From contig CAVPRR010000004.1 in assembly GCA_963707965.1 (NCBI GenBank), forward strand, positions 434,001 to 498,000: a stretch of DNA of 64,000 nucleotides, given 5' to 3'. A program made the translations under genes and the position numbers. Under the pieces are notes generated by a model that was given only the letters and a program-made list of their open reading frames with translations, was not told where the DNA came from and searched no databases. The DNA is from VRUE01 sp963707965. Its GTDB lineage: Bacteria > Actinomycetota > Thermoleophilia > Solirubrobacterales > 70-9. This document shows, one piece after another, positions 17,510 to 27,681 of this stretch. Numbering within the stretch: position 1 is the stretch's first letter; each line of letters opens with the position of its first letter.

Positions 17510-19113
17510 TCCTGGTGATCCCCGTGGTCCCCGTCCAGCAGGTTGCGAACCGTCTCCAGCAGGACCTGAGCGTTGAACGGCTTCTCGATGAAGGTGCTGT
17601 TGGAATCCGCCTCCAGCGCCTCCGGCGCCAGGACCTCGTGACTGTAGCCCGAGATGTATATGACGGGCAGGTCGGGACGGATCAGGCGGGCCTTTTCCAC
17701 CAGCTCGGTGCCCAGCATCTCGGGCATGATCACGTCGGTCAGCATCAGGTCAATCCGATAGTCCTTGCGGCCGCAGATCTCAAGCGCCTCCGACGGCTGC
17801 ATCGTCCCGACGATTGCGTAGCCAGCGTTGGAGAGGATGCGCTCCGCCACCTCTCTCACCCGTGGCTCGTCCTCGACGACCAGGACCACCTCGCCGCGCC
17901 CGGATGGGGGAACTCGCGAACCGGGCTCGGCATCGGGGGGTTTCGCCGCCACGGCGGGTAGGTGGATCTTCATCGTGGTGCCGACCTGCGGCTCCGAGTA
18001 GACGTCGACTCGCCCACCCGCTCCGGTGATGATCCCGTAGACCGTCGCCAGCCCCAGGCCGGTTCCGTCGCTCTTTGTCGTGTAGAACGGTTCGAAGGCC
18101 TGGTCGATCGTCTCCGCGCTCATTCCCACGCCGGTGTCGCTCACCCTGAGGCGAACGTAGCGGCCGATGGGGGTTTTCGGATGCATGCTGGCGTACTCGT
18201 CGTCGAGCTCTACGTTCTCGGCCTCGATCAGCAGGCGGCCGCCGTTGGGCATCGCGTCGCGGGCGTTGACCGCGAGGTTGACGAGCACCTGCTCGATCTG
18301 GCCCGGGTCCGCTTCGATCGCCCAGAGGTCGTCGCTGAAGCTGACCTTGAGCTCAACGCGCTCTCCCAGCGCCCGCCGCAGCAGGTTCTCGATCTCGGCG
18401 ATGGCGTCGCGCAGGTACAGCACTTGCGTCTTGGCGACCCCTCGCCGGCTGAAGATCAGCAGCTGGTGCGTCAGCGCCGCAGCGCGTTCGGCGGCGCGGC
18501 GGATCTCTTCGACGTCCTGGTGCGCGCGGGAGTCGGGGTCGACCTCGCCCGCAACGAACTCCGCGTAGTTCATGATCACGCCCAGCGTGTTGTTGAAGTC
18601 GTGGGCGATTCCACCGGCGAGCTGGCCGATGCTCTCGAGCCGGCGCGCACGGTCGAGCTGTTTCCTCAGCGCCTTTTCGCGCTCGTTCTCGCGGCGTTCG
18701 CTGATGTCACGGATCGCGGCGGTGGCGATTGTCTCCCCTTCGAGCTCCACGGTTGAGAGGCTGATGTCGACGGGGAGCTCGGTGCCGTCCTTGTGGAGGG
18801 CGAAGAGATCGATCGCGGTGCCCATCGGCCGGGCGCGCGGCCGGCGGAAGTAGTCGCTCTGGTGCTGTGCGTGCAGCTCCCGGAATTGCTGCGGCATGAG
18901 CACCTCGATGTTCCTGCCGGTCAGCTCGCACCGCGTGTAGCCGAGGAGCGACTCGACCTGGCTGTTGGCCAGGACGATCTGGCTGTCCCGGTTGATCGCC
19001 ACGATCGCGTCGGGCACCAAGTCGAGGAACGACTCGAGCGTTGACCTTGTGGTCCCGGAATTGGATGGATCCGATCCGGATTGCAGAGCACATACCTCCC
19101 AGGCATAGAACAC
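17506..19113 (-). CDS. Hybrid sensor histidine kinase (PAS-HisKA-HATPase-REC)
   Basis: A 535-residue soluble hybrid kinase. A PAS domain covers about 25-140 (VPDAIVAINRDSQIVLANSQ). The dimerisation/phospho-acceptor domain has His171 in LAGGIAHDFNNTLGVI. The ATPase domain shows NLAVNARDAM (N box), DTGVGM (G1) and GTGLGLATVYG (G2). The C-terminal receiver has EDE acidic residues near 414, Asp460 in LMLTDVIMPEM and Lys in FIEKPF. No membrane segment is seen, so it senses a cytoplasmic signal through PAS. The GTG start at 19113 lies just after a perfect inverted repeat, so a downstream start cannot be excluded. It is divergent from mreB. Confidence 0.92.
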   Translation of the reverse strand: MFYAWEVCALQSGSDPSNSGTTRSTLESFLDLVPDAIVAINRDSQIVLANSQVESLLGYTRCELTGRNIEVLMPQQFRELHAQHQSDYFRRPRARPMGTAIDLFALHKDGTELPVDISLSTVELEGETIATAAIRDISERRENEREKALRKQLDRARRLESIGQLAGGIAHDFNNTLGVIMNYAEFVAGEVDPDSRAHQDVEEIRRAAERAAALTHQLLIFSRRGVAKTQVLYLRDAIAEIENLLRRALGERVELKVSFSDDLWAIEADPGQIEQVLVNLAVNARDAMPNGGRLLIEAENVELDDEYASMHPKTPIGRYVRLRVSDTGVGMSAETIDQAFEPFYTTKSDGTGLGLATVYGIITGAGGRVDVYSEPQVGTTMKIHLPAVAAKPPDAEPGSRVPPSGRGEVVLVVEDEPRVREVAERILSNAGYAIVGTMQPSEALEICGRKDYRIDLMLTDVIMPEMLGTELVEKARLIRPDLPVIYISGYSHEVLAPEALEADSNSTFIEKPFNAQVLLETVRNLLDGDHGDHQE

Positions 19114-19115
19114 CG

Positions 19116-19146
19116 GGACTGCCCTGGAGCCACTCCGGGGCAGTCC
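19116..19146. repeat. Inverted repeat between the hybrid kinase and mreB
   Basis: GGACTGCCC (19116-19124) and GGGCAGTCC (19138-19146) form a perfect 9-bp hairpin. It begins 2 nt upstream of the kinase GTG start on the minus strand. Candidate -10 hexamers flank it on both strands (TAGACT minus 19151-19156, TAGAGT plus 19155-19160), so it would lie at the 5' end of the kinase transcript. Confidence 0.6.
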
Positions 19147-19224
19147 AGCAAGTCTAGAGTCCCGAGGCTTCAGTCTGGTGCAATTCCCGCATTTGGGATG
19201 ATTCGCAGCGAATCACCCGAAAAA

Positions 19225-20274
<1,050 letters not shown>

Positions 20275-20312
20275 CCGCCGCTCAGGTCAAGCCCCAAACT
20301 TAGGCAGCCAAC

Positions 20313-21164
20313 GTGTACCGCAAGCAAGTACGCCGCCGTAGGGCGGTCCTAACGCTCCTGGTAATCGGCTCCTTCCTGCTGCTGACGGTCACCTATGGGT
20401 CCGGCTCGAGCGGCCTGCAGCGGGGTGTCAGCACGATCTTCAGCCCGCTGCAGGAGGTTGCCGACCGGGCGCTGAAGCCCGCCCGCGACCTGGTCGGCTG
20501 GTTCGACAAGACGTTTGAAGCACGGGGCGAAAACAGCGAGCTCAAGTCCGAGCTGGCGAAGGCCCGAACCCAGGCGGTCGCCGGCCAGGAGGCGCTGCAG
20601 GAGAATGCCCAGCTGCGCAAGCTGGTCGAATTGGACCGTGGTCCCGCCCTTGCGTCCTCCGCCTATGAGGCGGTGACCGGCCGGGTGATCGCCCGCTCGC
20701 CGACGGTTTGGCACGCGTCGGTGACGATCGACCTGGGCAGCGGTGACGGCGTGCGCGTGGACGACCCGGTTATGAGCGGGGACGGCCTCGTCGGGCGGAT
20801 CGCAGCCGTGCAGGCAGGCTCGTCCCAGGTGATGCTGGTGACCAACCATGCGAGCGGCGTTTCGGGGAAGGTCCTCCCCGGTGGCGTTCAGGGCGAGATC
20901 CGGCCCGACGTCGGCAACCCGCAGGACCTGATCCTCGACTTCATCAACTCGACCAGGAACGTTCACCAGGGCCAGGCCGTGGTCACGGCCGGCTGGCGCG
21001 CGGAGGGCATCGCGTCGCTGTTTCCGCCCGGGCTCCCGGTTGGCGAGGTCACCCAGGCTTCGATCGTCGAGCAGGAGGCGAGCCAGCAGGTCCACCTGCG
21101 ACCCTACGCGGACCTCGCCAACCTCGACCTCGTGCAGGTCCTCACGGGCGGTTCGCGCGGATGA
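20313..21164 (+). CDS. mreC: Rod shape-determining protein MreC
   Basis: A 283-residue bitopic protein starting at GTG. One membrane helix (VLTLLVIGSFLLLTVTYG) follows a basic N-terminus, then a coiled coil (EARGENSELKSELAKARTQAVAGQEALQENAQLRKLVEL, read in parts) and the MreC beta-barrel region with ARSPTVWHASVTIDLGSGDGV and GLVGRI. It scaffolds PBP2 and RodA outside the membrane. It is followed by mreD with a 4-nt ATGA overlap. Confidence 0.93.
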   Translation: MYRKQVRRRRAVLTLLVIGSFLLLTVTYGSGSSGLQRGVSTIFSPLQEVADRALKPARDLVGWFDKTFEARGENSELKSELAKARTQAVAGQEALQENAQLRKLVELDRGPALASSAYEAVTGRVIARSPTVWHASVTIDLGSGDGVRVDDPVMSGDGLVGRIAAVQAGSSQVMLVTNHASGVSGKVLPGGVQGEIRPDVGNPQDLILDFINSTRNVHQGQAVVTAGWRAEGIASLFPPGLPVGEVTQASIVEQEASQQVHLRPYADLANLDLVQVLTGGSRG

Positions 21165-21709
21165 TCGTCACCCCGAAGATCTTTCTCCGCATGGCCGTCA
21201 TCACCATCCTCGGTGTGCTGCTTCAGCTCTCCTTCTTCTCGCGGATCGAGCTCTTCCACACCAGTCCCAACGTGCTGCCGGCTCTGGTGATCTGCCTCGG
21301 AGTGCTCGGAGGCACCATGACCGGCGCCGTGACGGGCTTCTCGATCGGCCTTCTGGTCGATTGCCTGCTTGTCGGAGCGCTTGGCGCGTCCTCCCTCGTT
21401 CTGCTCACCACGGGCTATCTCGCCGGCCTCTTTCGCGAGCGGTTCGAGATCCACAGCTCTCTGGTTGTCCCGCTTCTCTGCATGGGCCTGACCCTGTTTG
21501 CGGAACTGAGCTTTGCGGTGCTGCAGCTGACCCTGGGCGTGGAGGCGCCGGTCAGCGTGCTGGTCGTCCGCGACATCCTGCTGAAGGCCATCTTTGCCTT
21601 CTTCCTCGGTTGGCCCATCTACGTCGTGGTTCGGCGGATTCTGCGTCCGGCGCTGGTCGAGGAGCCGAGGGTGAGTCGCCGCAGGCAGCCGACAGTGCTG
21701 GGAGCCTAG
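21161..21709 (+). CDS. mreD: Rod shape-determining protein MreD
   Basis: A 182-residue integral membrane protein with about five hydrophobic segments. Its length and position between mreC and the PBP2 gene identify it. Conserved features include a first helix with FLRMAVITILGVLLQLSFF and a GLLVDCLLVGALGASSLVLL segment (Asp in a membrane helix followed by G-x-G). It works with MreC in the elongasome. Start ATG 21161 overlaps the mreC stop by four bases. Confidence 0.9.
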   Translation: MIVTPKIFLRMAVITILGVLLQLSFFSRIELFHTSPNVLPALVICLGVLGGTMTGAVTGFSIGLLVDCLLVGALGASSLVLLTTGYLAGLFRERFEIHSSLVVPLLCMGLTLFAELSFAVLQLTLGVEAPVSVLVVRDILLKAIFAFFLGWPIYVVVRRILRPALVEEPRVSRRRQPTVLGA

Positions 21710-21713
21710 GGCG

Positions 21714-23585
21714 GTGTACCTTCGCTCCGACGAACGTGGCCCCCAGATGAGCAACGGGCTGGCGCTGCGGATAGCGGTCTTCGGCGGCCTGGCGCTGGCC
21801 ATCTTCGGCGTCCTCTTCTTTCGCCTCTGGTTCCTGCAGGTTCTGAACGGCGATCGGTACCTGGCCGAGGCGAACAACAATCGCACCCGGGAATTCCGAG
21901 TGAGCGCTCCGCGCGGCACGATCCTCGACCGCAGCGGAAAGGTCCTGGTGGACAACCGCACCAGCCTGGCGCTGCAGATCAATCCGCGCAAGCTGCCGGA
22001 GGGCCTGGACAGGCGGCGCGCCGAGCTGGGGCAGCTGGCCGCCCTGACCCACAGCTCGCTGCGGAGGGTCCGCCGGCTCATGCACGAACAGCTGAAACTG
22101 GCCCCGAGTGCGCCCGTGACGCTGCGTCGCGACGTCGGTCACTACCTCGTGTACTACCTGCAGGAGAACCAGAAGCGATTCCCGGGGGTCGAGGTGCAGC
22201 GTGTGTTCGTCCGCCGCTACCCGCAGGGCGCCCTCGCGGCCCACATTCTCGGCAACGTCGGCGAGGTCAGCGAAGACCAGCTGAAGGAGCGCCGCTACCG
22301 CGGGCTGGAGCCCGGCGACGAGATCGGCCAGGACGGGGTCGAGGACACCTATGACGGCTTCCTGCGGGGCCGGCCGGGGGTCACCCGCATTCAGGTCGAT
22401 GCGTTCGGGCAGCCGACGCGGCGTGGGCGGCTGGTCTCCCAACCGCCGGTCCCGGGCAACGACCTGAGGCTCTCGATCGACTCCGGCGTGCAGGCGGCCG
22501 GGGAATCGGCGCTTGCCCTCCGAGGCCTGCCCGGCGGTTTCGTGACGATGAACGTGCACAACGGGGAAATCCTCGGGCTCGGGTCCTTCCCGACCTTCGA
22601 CCCCACCGTGTTCACCAAACCCCTGACCCAGAGCCAGGTCGATGCGCTCTACCGGGACCCGGTCCTGGCACCGCTGACGGACCGTGCGATCGCCGGTCTC
22701 TACCCCACGGGCTCGACCTTCAAGCTGATCACCGCGATGGCGGCGCTGAATACCGGTGTGATCACAACGGGCACCCCGATCTACGATGGCGGCTCGATAA
22801 CCGTCGGGGGCCAGCCATTCCAGAACGCCGGCGGCGCCTCTTACGGCACGCTGTCGCTCGTTCGTGCCCTGCAGGTCTCATCCGACGTGTTCTTCTACAC
22901 GCTCGGCCTGAGGATGTGGGACACCGGCGCCCTGCAGCACTGGGCCCACCTGCTCGGGATCGGACGGCCGACCGGTCTTGACCTGCCCGGTGCCGCCGAA
23001 GGCCTGCTGCCCAGCCAGCGCTGGCGCAACAGGCTCTACAGGCGGGGCGAAACCGACCGGCCGTGGTCCTCGGGCGACAACATCCAGCTGGCGACGGGCC
23101 AGGGCGACCTGCAGACCAACCCGCTGCAGATGGCGATCGCCTACGCGACCGTCGCCAACGGGGGCACCGTGGTCACTCCGCACGTCGGTCTGCAGATCGA
23201 CGACGCCGCCGGCCGGGTGCTGCGGGAATTCGCGCCGAAGCCACGTCGCCACGTCCACGTCGACAGCGGCTACCGGGCGGCGATCCTGGAAGGCCTGCAT
23301 GACGCGGCGCAGGCATCGGAAGGAACCTCCTACGCGGTGTTCAGCGGGTTTCCGGTGCCGGTGGCGGGTAAGACAGGGACCGCGCAGCGGCCGCCCAACC
23401 TCGACCAGTCGTGGTACATCGTCCTCGCTCCGTACCCGAATCCCCGTATCGTGACGGCGGTGACGATCGAGCAAGGAGGCTTTGGGGCCGAATCCGCAGC
23501 GCCCGCCGCAAAGGAAATTCTGGAGGCCTATTTCGGCAGGAAGAGCTTCGGTTCTGCCGGTCCGAACGGCGGCAGCCCGGGATGA
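21714..23585 (+). CDS. mrdA: Penicillin-binding protein 2 (elongasome transpeptidase)
   Basis: A 623-residue class B PBP, starting GTG. A single membrane anchor at about 20-45 (VFGGLALAIFGVLFFRLWFL) precedes the dimerisation domain (RVSAPRGTILDRSGKVLVDN). The transpeptidase domain has SxxK with Ser334 in TGSTFKLITAM, the second motif SSD in the S-x-N position (LQVSSDVFFYTL), and KTGT at about 553. It cross-links peptidoglycan in lateral wall growth with RodA, whose gene overlaps its stop codon by four bases. Confidence 0.95.
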   Translation: MYLRSDERGPQMSNGLALRIAVFGGLALAIFGVLFFRLWFLQVLNGDRYLAEANNNRTREFRVSAPRGTILDRSGKVLVDNRTSLALQINPRKLPEGLDRRRAELGQLAALTHSSLRRVRRLMHEQLKLAPSAPVTLRRDVGHYLVYYLQENQKRFPGVEVQRVFVRRYPQGALAAHILGNVGEVSEDQLKERRYRGLEPGDEIGQDGVEDTYDGFLRGRPGVTRIQVDAFGQPTRRGRLVSQPPVPGNDLRLSIDSGVQAAGESALALRGLPGGFVTMNVHNGEILGLGSFPTFDPTVFTKPLTQSQVDALYRDPVLAPLTDRAIAGLYPTGSTFKLITAMAALNTGVITTGTPIYDGGSITVGGQPFQNAGGASYGTLSLVRALQVSSDVFFYTLGLRMWDTGALQHWAHLLGIGRPTGLDLPGAAEGLLPSQRWRNRLYRRGETDRPWSSGDNIQLATGQGDLQTNPLQMAIAYATVANGGTVVTPHVGLQIDDAAGRVLREFAPKPRRHVHVDSGYRAAILEGLHDAAQASEGTSYAVFSGFPVPVAGKTGTAQRPPNLDQSWYIVLAPYPNPRIVTAVTIEQGGFGAESAAPAAKEILEAYFGRKSFGSAGPNGGSPG

Positions 23586-24781
23586 TGTACGCGACTCGCA
23601 CCCGCCGGGCGCATCCCGAGCCGTTTGCGGTGCGGCCGGGGATTGCCGAGCGCCTTGGCCTGCCCTACATGGACCCGGCGCTCAGCATCTCCGCGGTCGC
23701 CCTGGCGGCCTTCGGCGTGTTCACCCTCAGCCAGGCGACTCTGCACGACGTGCCCGGCAACGCCCACTACTTCGTCGACCGCCAGGTCACCTACGCGATC
23801 CTCGGCCTCGCCGGTATGTACCTGCTTGCCCGCGTCGACTACTCGCGCTTCCGCGAGCTGCGGGTCGGCCTCTACACCTTCCTCTGCGCGAGCGTGTCGC
23901 TCGTCTTCGTTTTCGGTGTCGCGGCGCGCGGATCGCGCCGCGCCTTCGAACTCCCGTTCTTCAGCTTCCAGCCATCGGAGCTCGGCAAGCTCCTGCTTGC
24001 GCTTGCGCTTGCCGGCTTTGTCATCGATGGCGCACGGCGAGGCTCGGCACGGCAGCGCACGGTGCGCTACCTGTGTCTGGGCTTTGCCCCCGCTGCACTC
24101 GTATTCCTGCAGCCAGACCTCGGCACCTCCCTGGTGTACGGGGCCATCACCCTCGCCGTGATGTACGTGGGGGGCGTCCGCTGGACGCACTTCGCGGTGA
24201 TCGGCGCAGCCCTCGTCGCTGTCGTGGCAATTGTTCTCGCGGTCGCTCCCGCAGTTGGGACACCGGTCTTGAAGGGCTACCAGGAAGAAAGGCTCACCTC
24301 CTTCCTGCACCCGAGCGAGGACCCCAGCGACGCGGGCTACCAGCAGAACCAGGCCGGGATCGCCATCGGCTCCGGAAAGACAACCGGGCGTGGCGATCGG
24401 GCCACTCAAACGCGGCTCGACTTTGTCCCCGAGCGGCACACCGACTTCATCTTTGCGGTGATCGGTGAGCGCTATGGATTCATGGGGGCCGCGTTCGTCC
24501 TATCCCTCTACGCCCTGCTCTTCTGGCGGGCGCTGCGGATTGTGACGCTCTCGAAGAACTCATATGGGACCCTTGTCGCAGGCGGAATCGCAGCCATGCT
24601 GCTCTTCCAGGTCTTCGTCAACGTGGGTATGAACCTCGGGGTCATGCCGATCACCGGGATTCCCCTACCGCTGCTGAGCTACGGAGGGTCCTCCGTGCTC
24701 GCGACGTTCCTCGCGGTGGGAGTGCTTCAGAGCATCCACATGCAAGCGCGACTCAGCCAGAAGGGCAGGTTCGCCTGGTGA
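23582..24781 (+). CDS. rodA: Rod shape-determining protein RodA, SEDS peptidoglycan glycosyltransferase
   Basis: A 399-residue SEDS-family membrane protein with about ten helices. Signature segments include FSFQPSELGKLLLALALAGF, FLQPDLGTSLVYGAI, and the C-terminal GVMPITGIPLPLLSYGGSSVLA. The region QNQAGIAIGSGKTTGRG, then ERHTDFIFAVIGERYGF, is the conserved extracellular loop and helix. It polymerises glycan strands together with PBP2. ATG 23582 gives an ATGA overlap with the PBP2 stop; a second ATG follows immediately. Confidence 0.95.
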   Translation: MMYATRTRRAHPEPFAVRPGIAERLGLPYMDPALSISAVALAAFGVFTLSQATLHDVPGNAHYFVDRQVTYAILGLAGMYLLARVDYSRFRELRVGLYTFLCASVSLVFVFGVAARGSRRAFELPFFSFQPSELGKLLLALALAGFVIDGARRGSARQRTVRYLCLGFAPAALVFLQPDLGTSLVYGAITLAVMYVGGVRWTHFAVIGAALVAVVAIVLAVAPAVGTPVLKGYQEERLTSFLHPSEDPSDAGYQQNQAGIAIGSGKTTGRGDRATQTRLDFVPERHTDFIFAVIGERYGFMGAAFVLSLYALLFWRALRIVTLSKNSYGTLVAGGIAAMLLFQVFVNVGMNLGVMPITGIPLPLLSYGGSSVLATFLAVGVLQSIHMQARLSQKGRFAW

Positions 24782-24828
24782 GCTCGAACGAGCCGGGCCA
24801 TGCGTACCTACTGAACTGAGCTGAATAG

Positions 24829-26727
24829 ATGAAAAAAACAATTCTGGTAGCGGCCGATCGCGGCGAGACCCGTGTGGCCGTGCTCGAGACCAAGACGAAA
24901 GGCGGCAAACGCACCGTCGCGGAGCTCTACATAGAGCGCCGAGGCCGTCGCTCGATCGTCGGAAATATCTACAAGGGGAAGGTCGACAACGTCCTTCCCG
25001 GAATGGAGGCTGCCTTTGTCGACATCGGCCTCGAGCGCAACGGGTTCCTGCATGTCGACGAGATCGTCCTGCCGAACGGCGAACAGGCGCCAAGGCGGGG
25101 CCGCGGCAGCGGCCGCCGGATCAGCGAGCTGATCAAATCGGGGCAGGAGATCGTGGTGCAGGTCGTCAAGGACCCGCTGAAGTCGAAGGGCGCGCGGCTC
25201 TCGATGAACATCTCCATCGCCGGCCGCTACCTCGTCTATGCACCGCAGGGGAGCGGCGTGGGCGTCAGCCGTCGGCTCTCGGACTCCGAGCGCGACCGGC
25301 TGCGCAAGATGGTGGACCGCACCTACGAAGGCCCCGGCGGCCTGATCGTCCGGACCGCCGCCCACGGCGCCCGGAAATCGGACTTCGTGCGCGAGATCGG
25401 CTACCTGCACAGGCTCAACGAGGTGCTGGAGCGCCGCATCGAGCAGACAGGGGCCCCGGGGCTCGTCTTTCAGGAGGCCGACCTGCCGGTCCGGGTCCTG
25501 CGCGACGTCTTCCTGATCGACTTCGAGAAGGCGGTGATCGACTCGCGCAAGGAGCTCGATCGGGTCACCGGGTTCTTCCAGCGCACCGCGCCGGAGCTGG
25601 TCGAGAAGGTGGAGCTCTACAGGGGCAAGAAGCCGCTGCTCGAGAAATGGGGCATCGACAAGGAGATCGAATCGACCCTGGATCGGCGGGTCGACCTGCC
25701 GTCGGGCGGCTACCTGATCATCGACTACGCCGAGGCACTGACCGTGATTGACGTCAACAGCGGCAGCTTCACCGGTCGTGGCAAAGGCGGCCTGGAGGAG
25801 ACGATCACGCGCGTCAACACCGAGGCGGCCGAGGAGGTGGTGCGGCAGCTGCGCCTGCGCGACATCGGCGGCATCATCGTCATCGACTTCATCGACATGG
25901 CCCGCGCGAAGAACCGGGACAAAGTGCTGAAGACGATGCGCAAAGCGCTGGACGCCGACAAGTCGAAGAGCTATGTCGTCGAGGTTTCGCCCCTGGGGTT
26001 GGTCGAGATGACCCGCCAGAACATCACCGACGGCGTGCGGGAGATCCTCACGGCGCCCTGCCCGACCTGCAGCGGGGAGGGCGTTGTCCTCTCCGCTGAG
26101 ACGGTGGCGCTGGAGGGGCTGCGGAAGATGCGCGAGCTCACCGCGAACGATGCCGAGGCGTTCCTGCTGCGGGTCAATCCGAAGGTCGCAGCGGAGCTGA
26201 TCGAGCCCGACAGCGGCCTCTCCGAGCTGGAGGCCGAAACCGGGAAGGAGTTCCATTTCGAGGGTGGCGAAGCACTCGCGATCGACACGTTCGAGCTGAT
26301 CGAATCCGGCAACCGCGAGGAGATCAAGGAGCGAGCGCTTCCGTTCAAGGTCGGCGAGGAGGTGCTGGTCAGTATCGAGGAGCCGCACATGTACAACGCC
26401 GACGACGCGGTCGCTCGCATCGACTCCTACATCGTCAGCATCACGGGCGGCGGCCCCTTCGTGGGGAAGCGGAAGCTGGTGCGGATCGAGCGGGTGGAGC
26501 GAGCCGCCGCGACCGCGTCGCTGCCGGGCGGCGACGCTGGCGACGGCCCTGACGCGGGCAATGGCGCCAAGGCTGGAGACGGCGTCGACGCGGGCGACGC
26601 TGCCAACGGCGGCGACGCCGGTGGAGGCGACGGGGACGCCGCCCAGCCTGACGCTCTAGAATCCGCCGACTCGCGCAGTCGCCGTCATGGCCGCAGGGGT
26701 GGTCAGGGTCGGTCGCGCTCCAACTAG
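24829..26727 (+). CDS. rne: Ribonuclease E/G family endoribonuclease
   Basis: A 632-residue protein. The catalytic half contains an embedded S1 domain at about 38-130 (NIYKGKVDNVLPGMEAAFVD, GFLHVDE), RNase-E DNase-I-like subdomain with the metal-binding aspartates in LTVIDVNSGSFTGRG and IIVIDFIDMAR, and the zinc-link CPTCSGEG at about 408. The last 75 residues are a low-complexity Gly/Asp/Ala segment (imperfect GDA repeats) ending in a basic RRHGRRGGQGRSRS tail. The tail may bind RNA, but no clear degradosome motif is seen. In Actinobacteria this gene regularly precedes rplU and rpmA, as here. E versus G cannot be separated by sequence alone; rne is the usual actinobacterial name. Confidence 0.92.
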   Translation: MKKTILVAADRGETRVAVLETKTKGGKRTVAELYIERRGRRSIVGNIYKGKVDNVLPGMEAAFVDIGLERNGFLHVDEIVLPNGEQAPRRGRGSGRRISELIKSGQEIVVQVVKDPLKSKGARLSMNISIAGRYLVYAPQGSGVGVSRRLSDSERDRLRKMVDRTYEGPGGLIVRTAAHGARKSDFVREIGYLHRLNEVLERRIEQTGAPGLVFQEADLPVRVLRDVFLIDFEKAVIDSRKELDRVTGFFQRTAPELVEKVELYRGKKPLLEKWGIDKEIESTLDRRVDLPSGGYLIIDYAEALTVIDVNSGSFTGRGKGGLEETITRVNTEAAEEVVRQLRLRDIGGIIVIDFIDMARAKNRDKVLKTMRKALDADKSKSYVVEVSPLGLVEMTRQNITDGVREILTAPCPTCSGEGVVLSAETVALEGLRKMRELTANDAEAFLLRVNPKVAAELIEPDSGLSELEAETGKEFHFEGGEALAIDTFELIESGNREEIKERALPFKVGEEVLVSIEEPHMYNADDAVARIDSYIVSITGGGPFVGKRKLVRIERVERAAATASLPGGDAGDGPDAGNGAKAGDGVDAGDAANGGDAGGGDGDAAQPDALESADSRSRRHGRRGGQGRSRSN

Positions 26728-26754
26728 GGACGAATGAGCACTCAGGCAGCCGGA

Positions 26755-27372
26755 ATGAGCACTTACGCAGTCATAGAGAGCGGTGGCAAGCAATACAAGG
26801 TCGAGAAGGGCACCTCGCTTCTCGTCGATCGGCTCAGCGCCCAGCAGGGCGACAAGGTTTCCCTGCGTCCCGTGATGTTCAGGGACAAGGAGATCGTCGC
26901 GGCACCGAGGGAGCTTGAGAAGGTGAAGGTCGAGGCGACCGTGTCCGAGCACCTGCGCGGCCCGAAGATCAAGGTCTTCAAATACAAGCCGAAGAAGGGC
27001 TACCGGCGCCGGGCCGGCCACCGCTCGGAGCTGACCAGGCTTGAGGTGACCGAGCTGAAGATGCTGGCCGCCCGCAAGGCGGCTGCGCCGGCAGCGGAGC
27101 CGAAGGAGGAGAGGGCCGCCGCGAAGAAGCCGGCTGAGGCCAAGCTGGCCGAGGCGGCCAAGCCGGCCGAGGCGGCCAAACCGGCCGAGGCGGGCAAACC
27201 GGCCAAGGCCAAACCGGCGAAGGAGGCCGCTGCAAAGAAGGCCCCGGCCAAGAAGACCGAGGCAGGGAAAGCGGCGACGGAGGCCAAGGCGAAGCCAAAA
27301 GCCAAACCGGCTGCTAAAAAGGCCGCTGCGAAGAAACCCGCTTCCAGGAAGAAAGCTGACGATGGCTCATAA
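26755..27372 (+). CDS. rplU: Ribosomal protein L21 with histone H1-like C-terminal tail
   Basis: The first 103 residues or so are ordinary L21 (TYAVIESGGKQYKVEKGTSL, then the KFKYKPKKGYRRRAGHR-like block YKPKKGYRRRAGHRSELTRL). L21 normally ends there. Here about 95 more residues follow, made almost only of Ala, Lys, Pro and Glu (AEAAKPAEAAKPAEAGKP and later AKPKAKPAAKKAAAKKPA), with PAKK/AAKK repeats like histone H1 or mycobacterial HupB tails. The upstream ATG at 26734 is an alternative start, made by a 21-nt near-duplication of the start region. Its end overlaps rpmA by 11 nt. Confidence 0.92.
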   Translation: MSTYAVIESGGKQYKVEKGTSLLVDRLSAQQGDKVSLRPVMFRDKEIVAAPRELEKVKVEATVSEHLRGPKIKVFKYKPKKGYRRRAGHRSELTRLEVTELKMLAARKAAAPAAEPKEERAAAKKPAEAKLAEAAKPAEAAKPAEAGKPAKAKPAKEAAAKKAPAKKTEAGKAATEAKAKPKAKPAAKKAAAKKPASRKKADDGS

Positions 27373-27616
27373 GAAAGGACTCGGCTCGAGCCGCAACGGC
27401 CGGGACTCCAACCCGAAGATGCTCGGGGTCAAGGTCTTTGCGGGCCAGAAGGTCACCGGCGGCGAGATCATCGTCCGTCAGCGCGGCACCCGTTTCCGTC
27501 CCGGCGATGGCACCGGCCTCGGCCGCGACCACACGATCTTCGCAACGCGGGCGGGGATCGTCGACTTCAGGCCGTCCCGAAAGGGTCGGACGATCCGCGT
27601 TCTTCAGGACTCCTAG
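27362..27616 (+). CDS. rpmA: Ribosomal protein L27
   Basis: An 84-residue L27 with the canonical start MAHKKGLGSSRNGRDSNPKM and the core GVKVFAGQKVTGGEIIVRQR and GRDHTIFA. Its N-terminal arm reaches the peptidyl-transferase centre. No extra cleavable N-terminal peptide of the Firmicute type is present. It starts inside the last codons of rplU. Confidence 0.96.
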   Translation: MAHKKGLGSSRNGRDSNPKMLGVKVFAGQKVTGGEIIVRQRGTRFRPGDGTGLGRDHTIFATRAGIVDFRPSRKGRTIRVLQDS

Positions 27617-27666
27617 TCCCGAGTCAGAATTGGCGAGTCCGGCCCCAGCTGGGGCCGCGGCCGCAC

Positions 27667-27672
27667 TACCCT
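27667..27672 (+). promoter_or_regulatory. Candidate leaderless -10 element (TACCCT) of obgE
   Basis: TACCCT ends 9 nt before the obgE ATG at 27682. There is no Shine-Dalgarno. Confidence 0.4.
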
Positions 27673-27681
27673 CTTCCTCCC

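Noticed and set aside
23947..23960. CGAAC-TCCC-GTTCT, a near match to the LexA box, inside rodA
   Set aside because: One mismatch, and it lies in a conserved coding segment (FELPFF), so it is explained by protein sequence.
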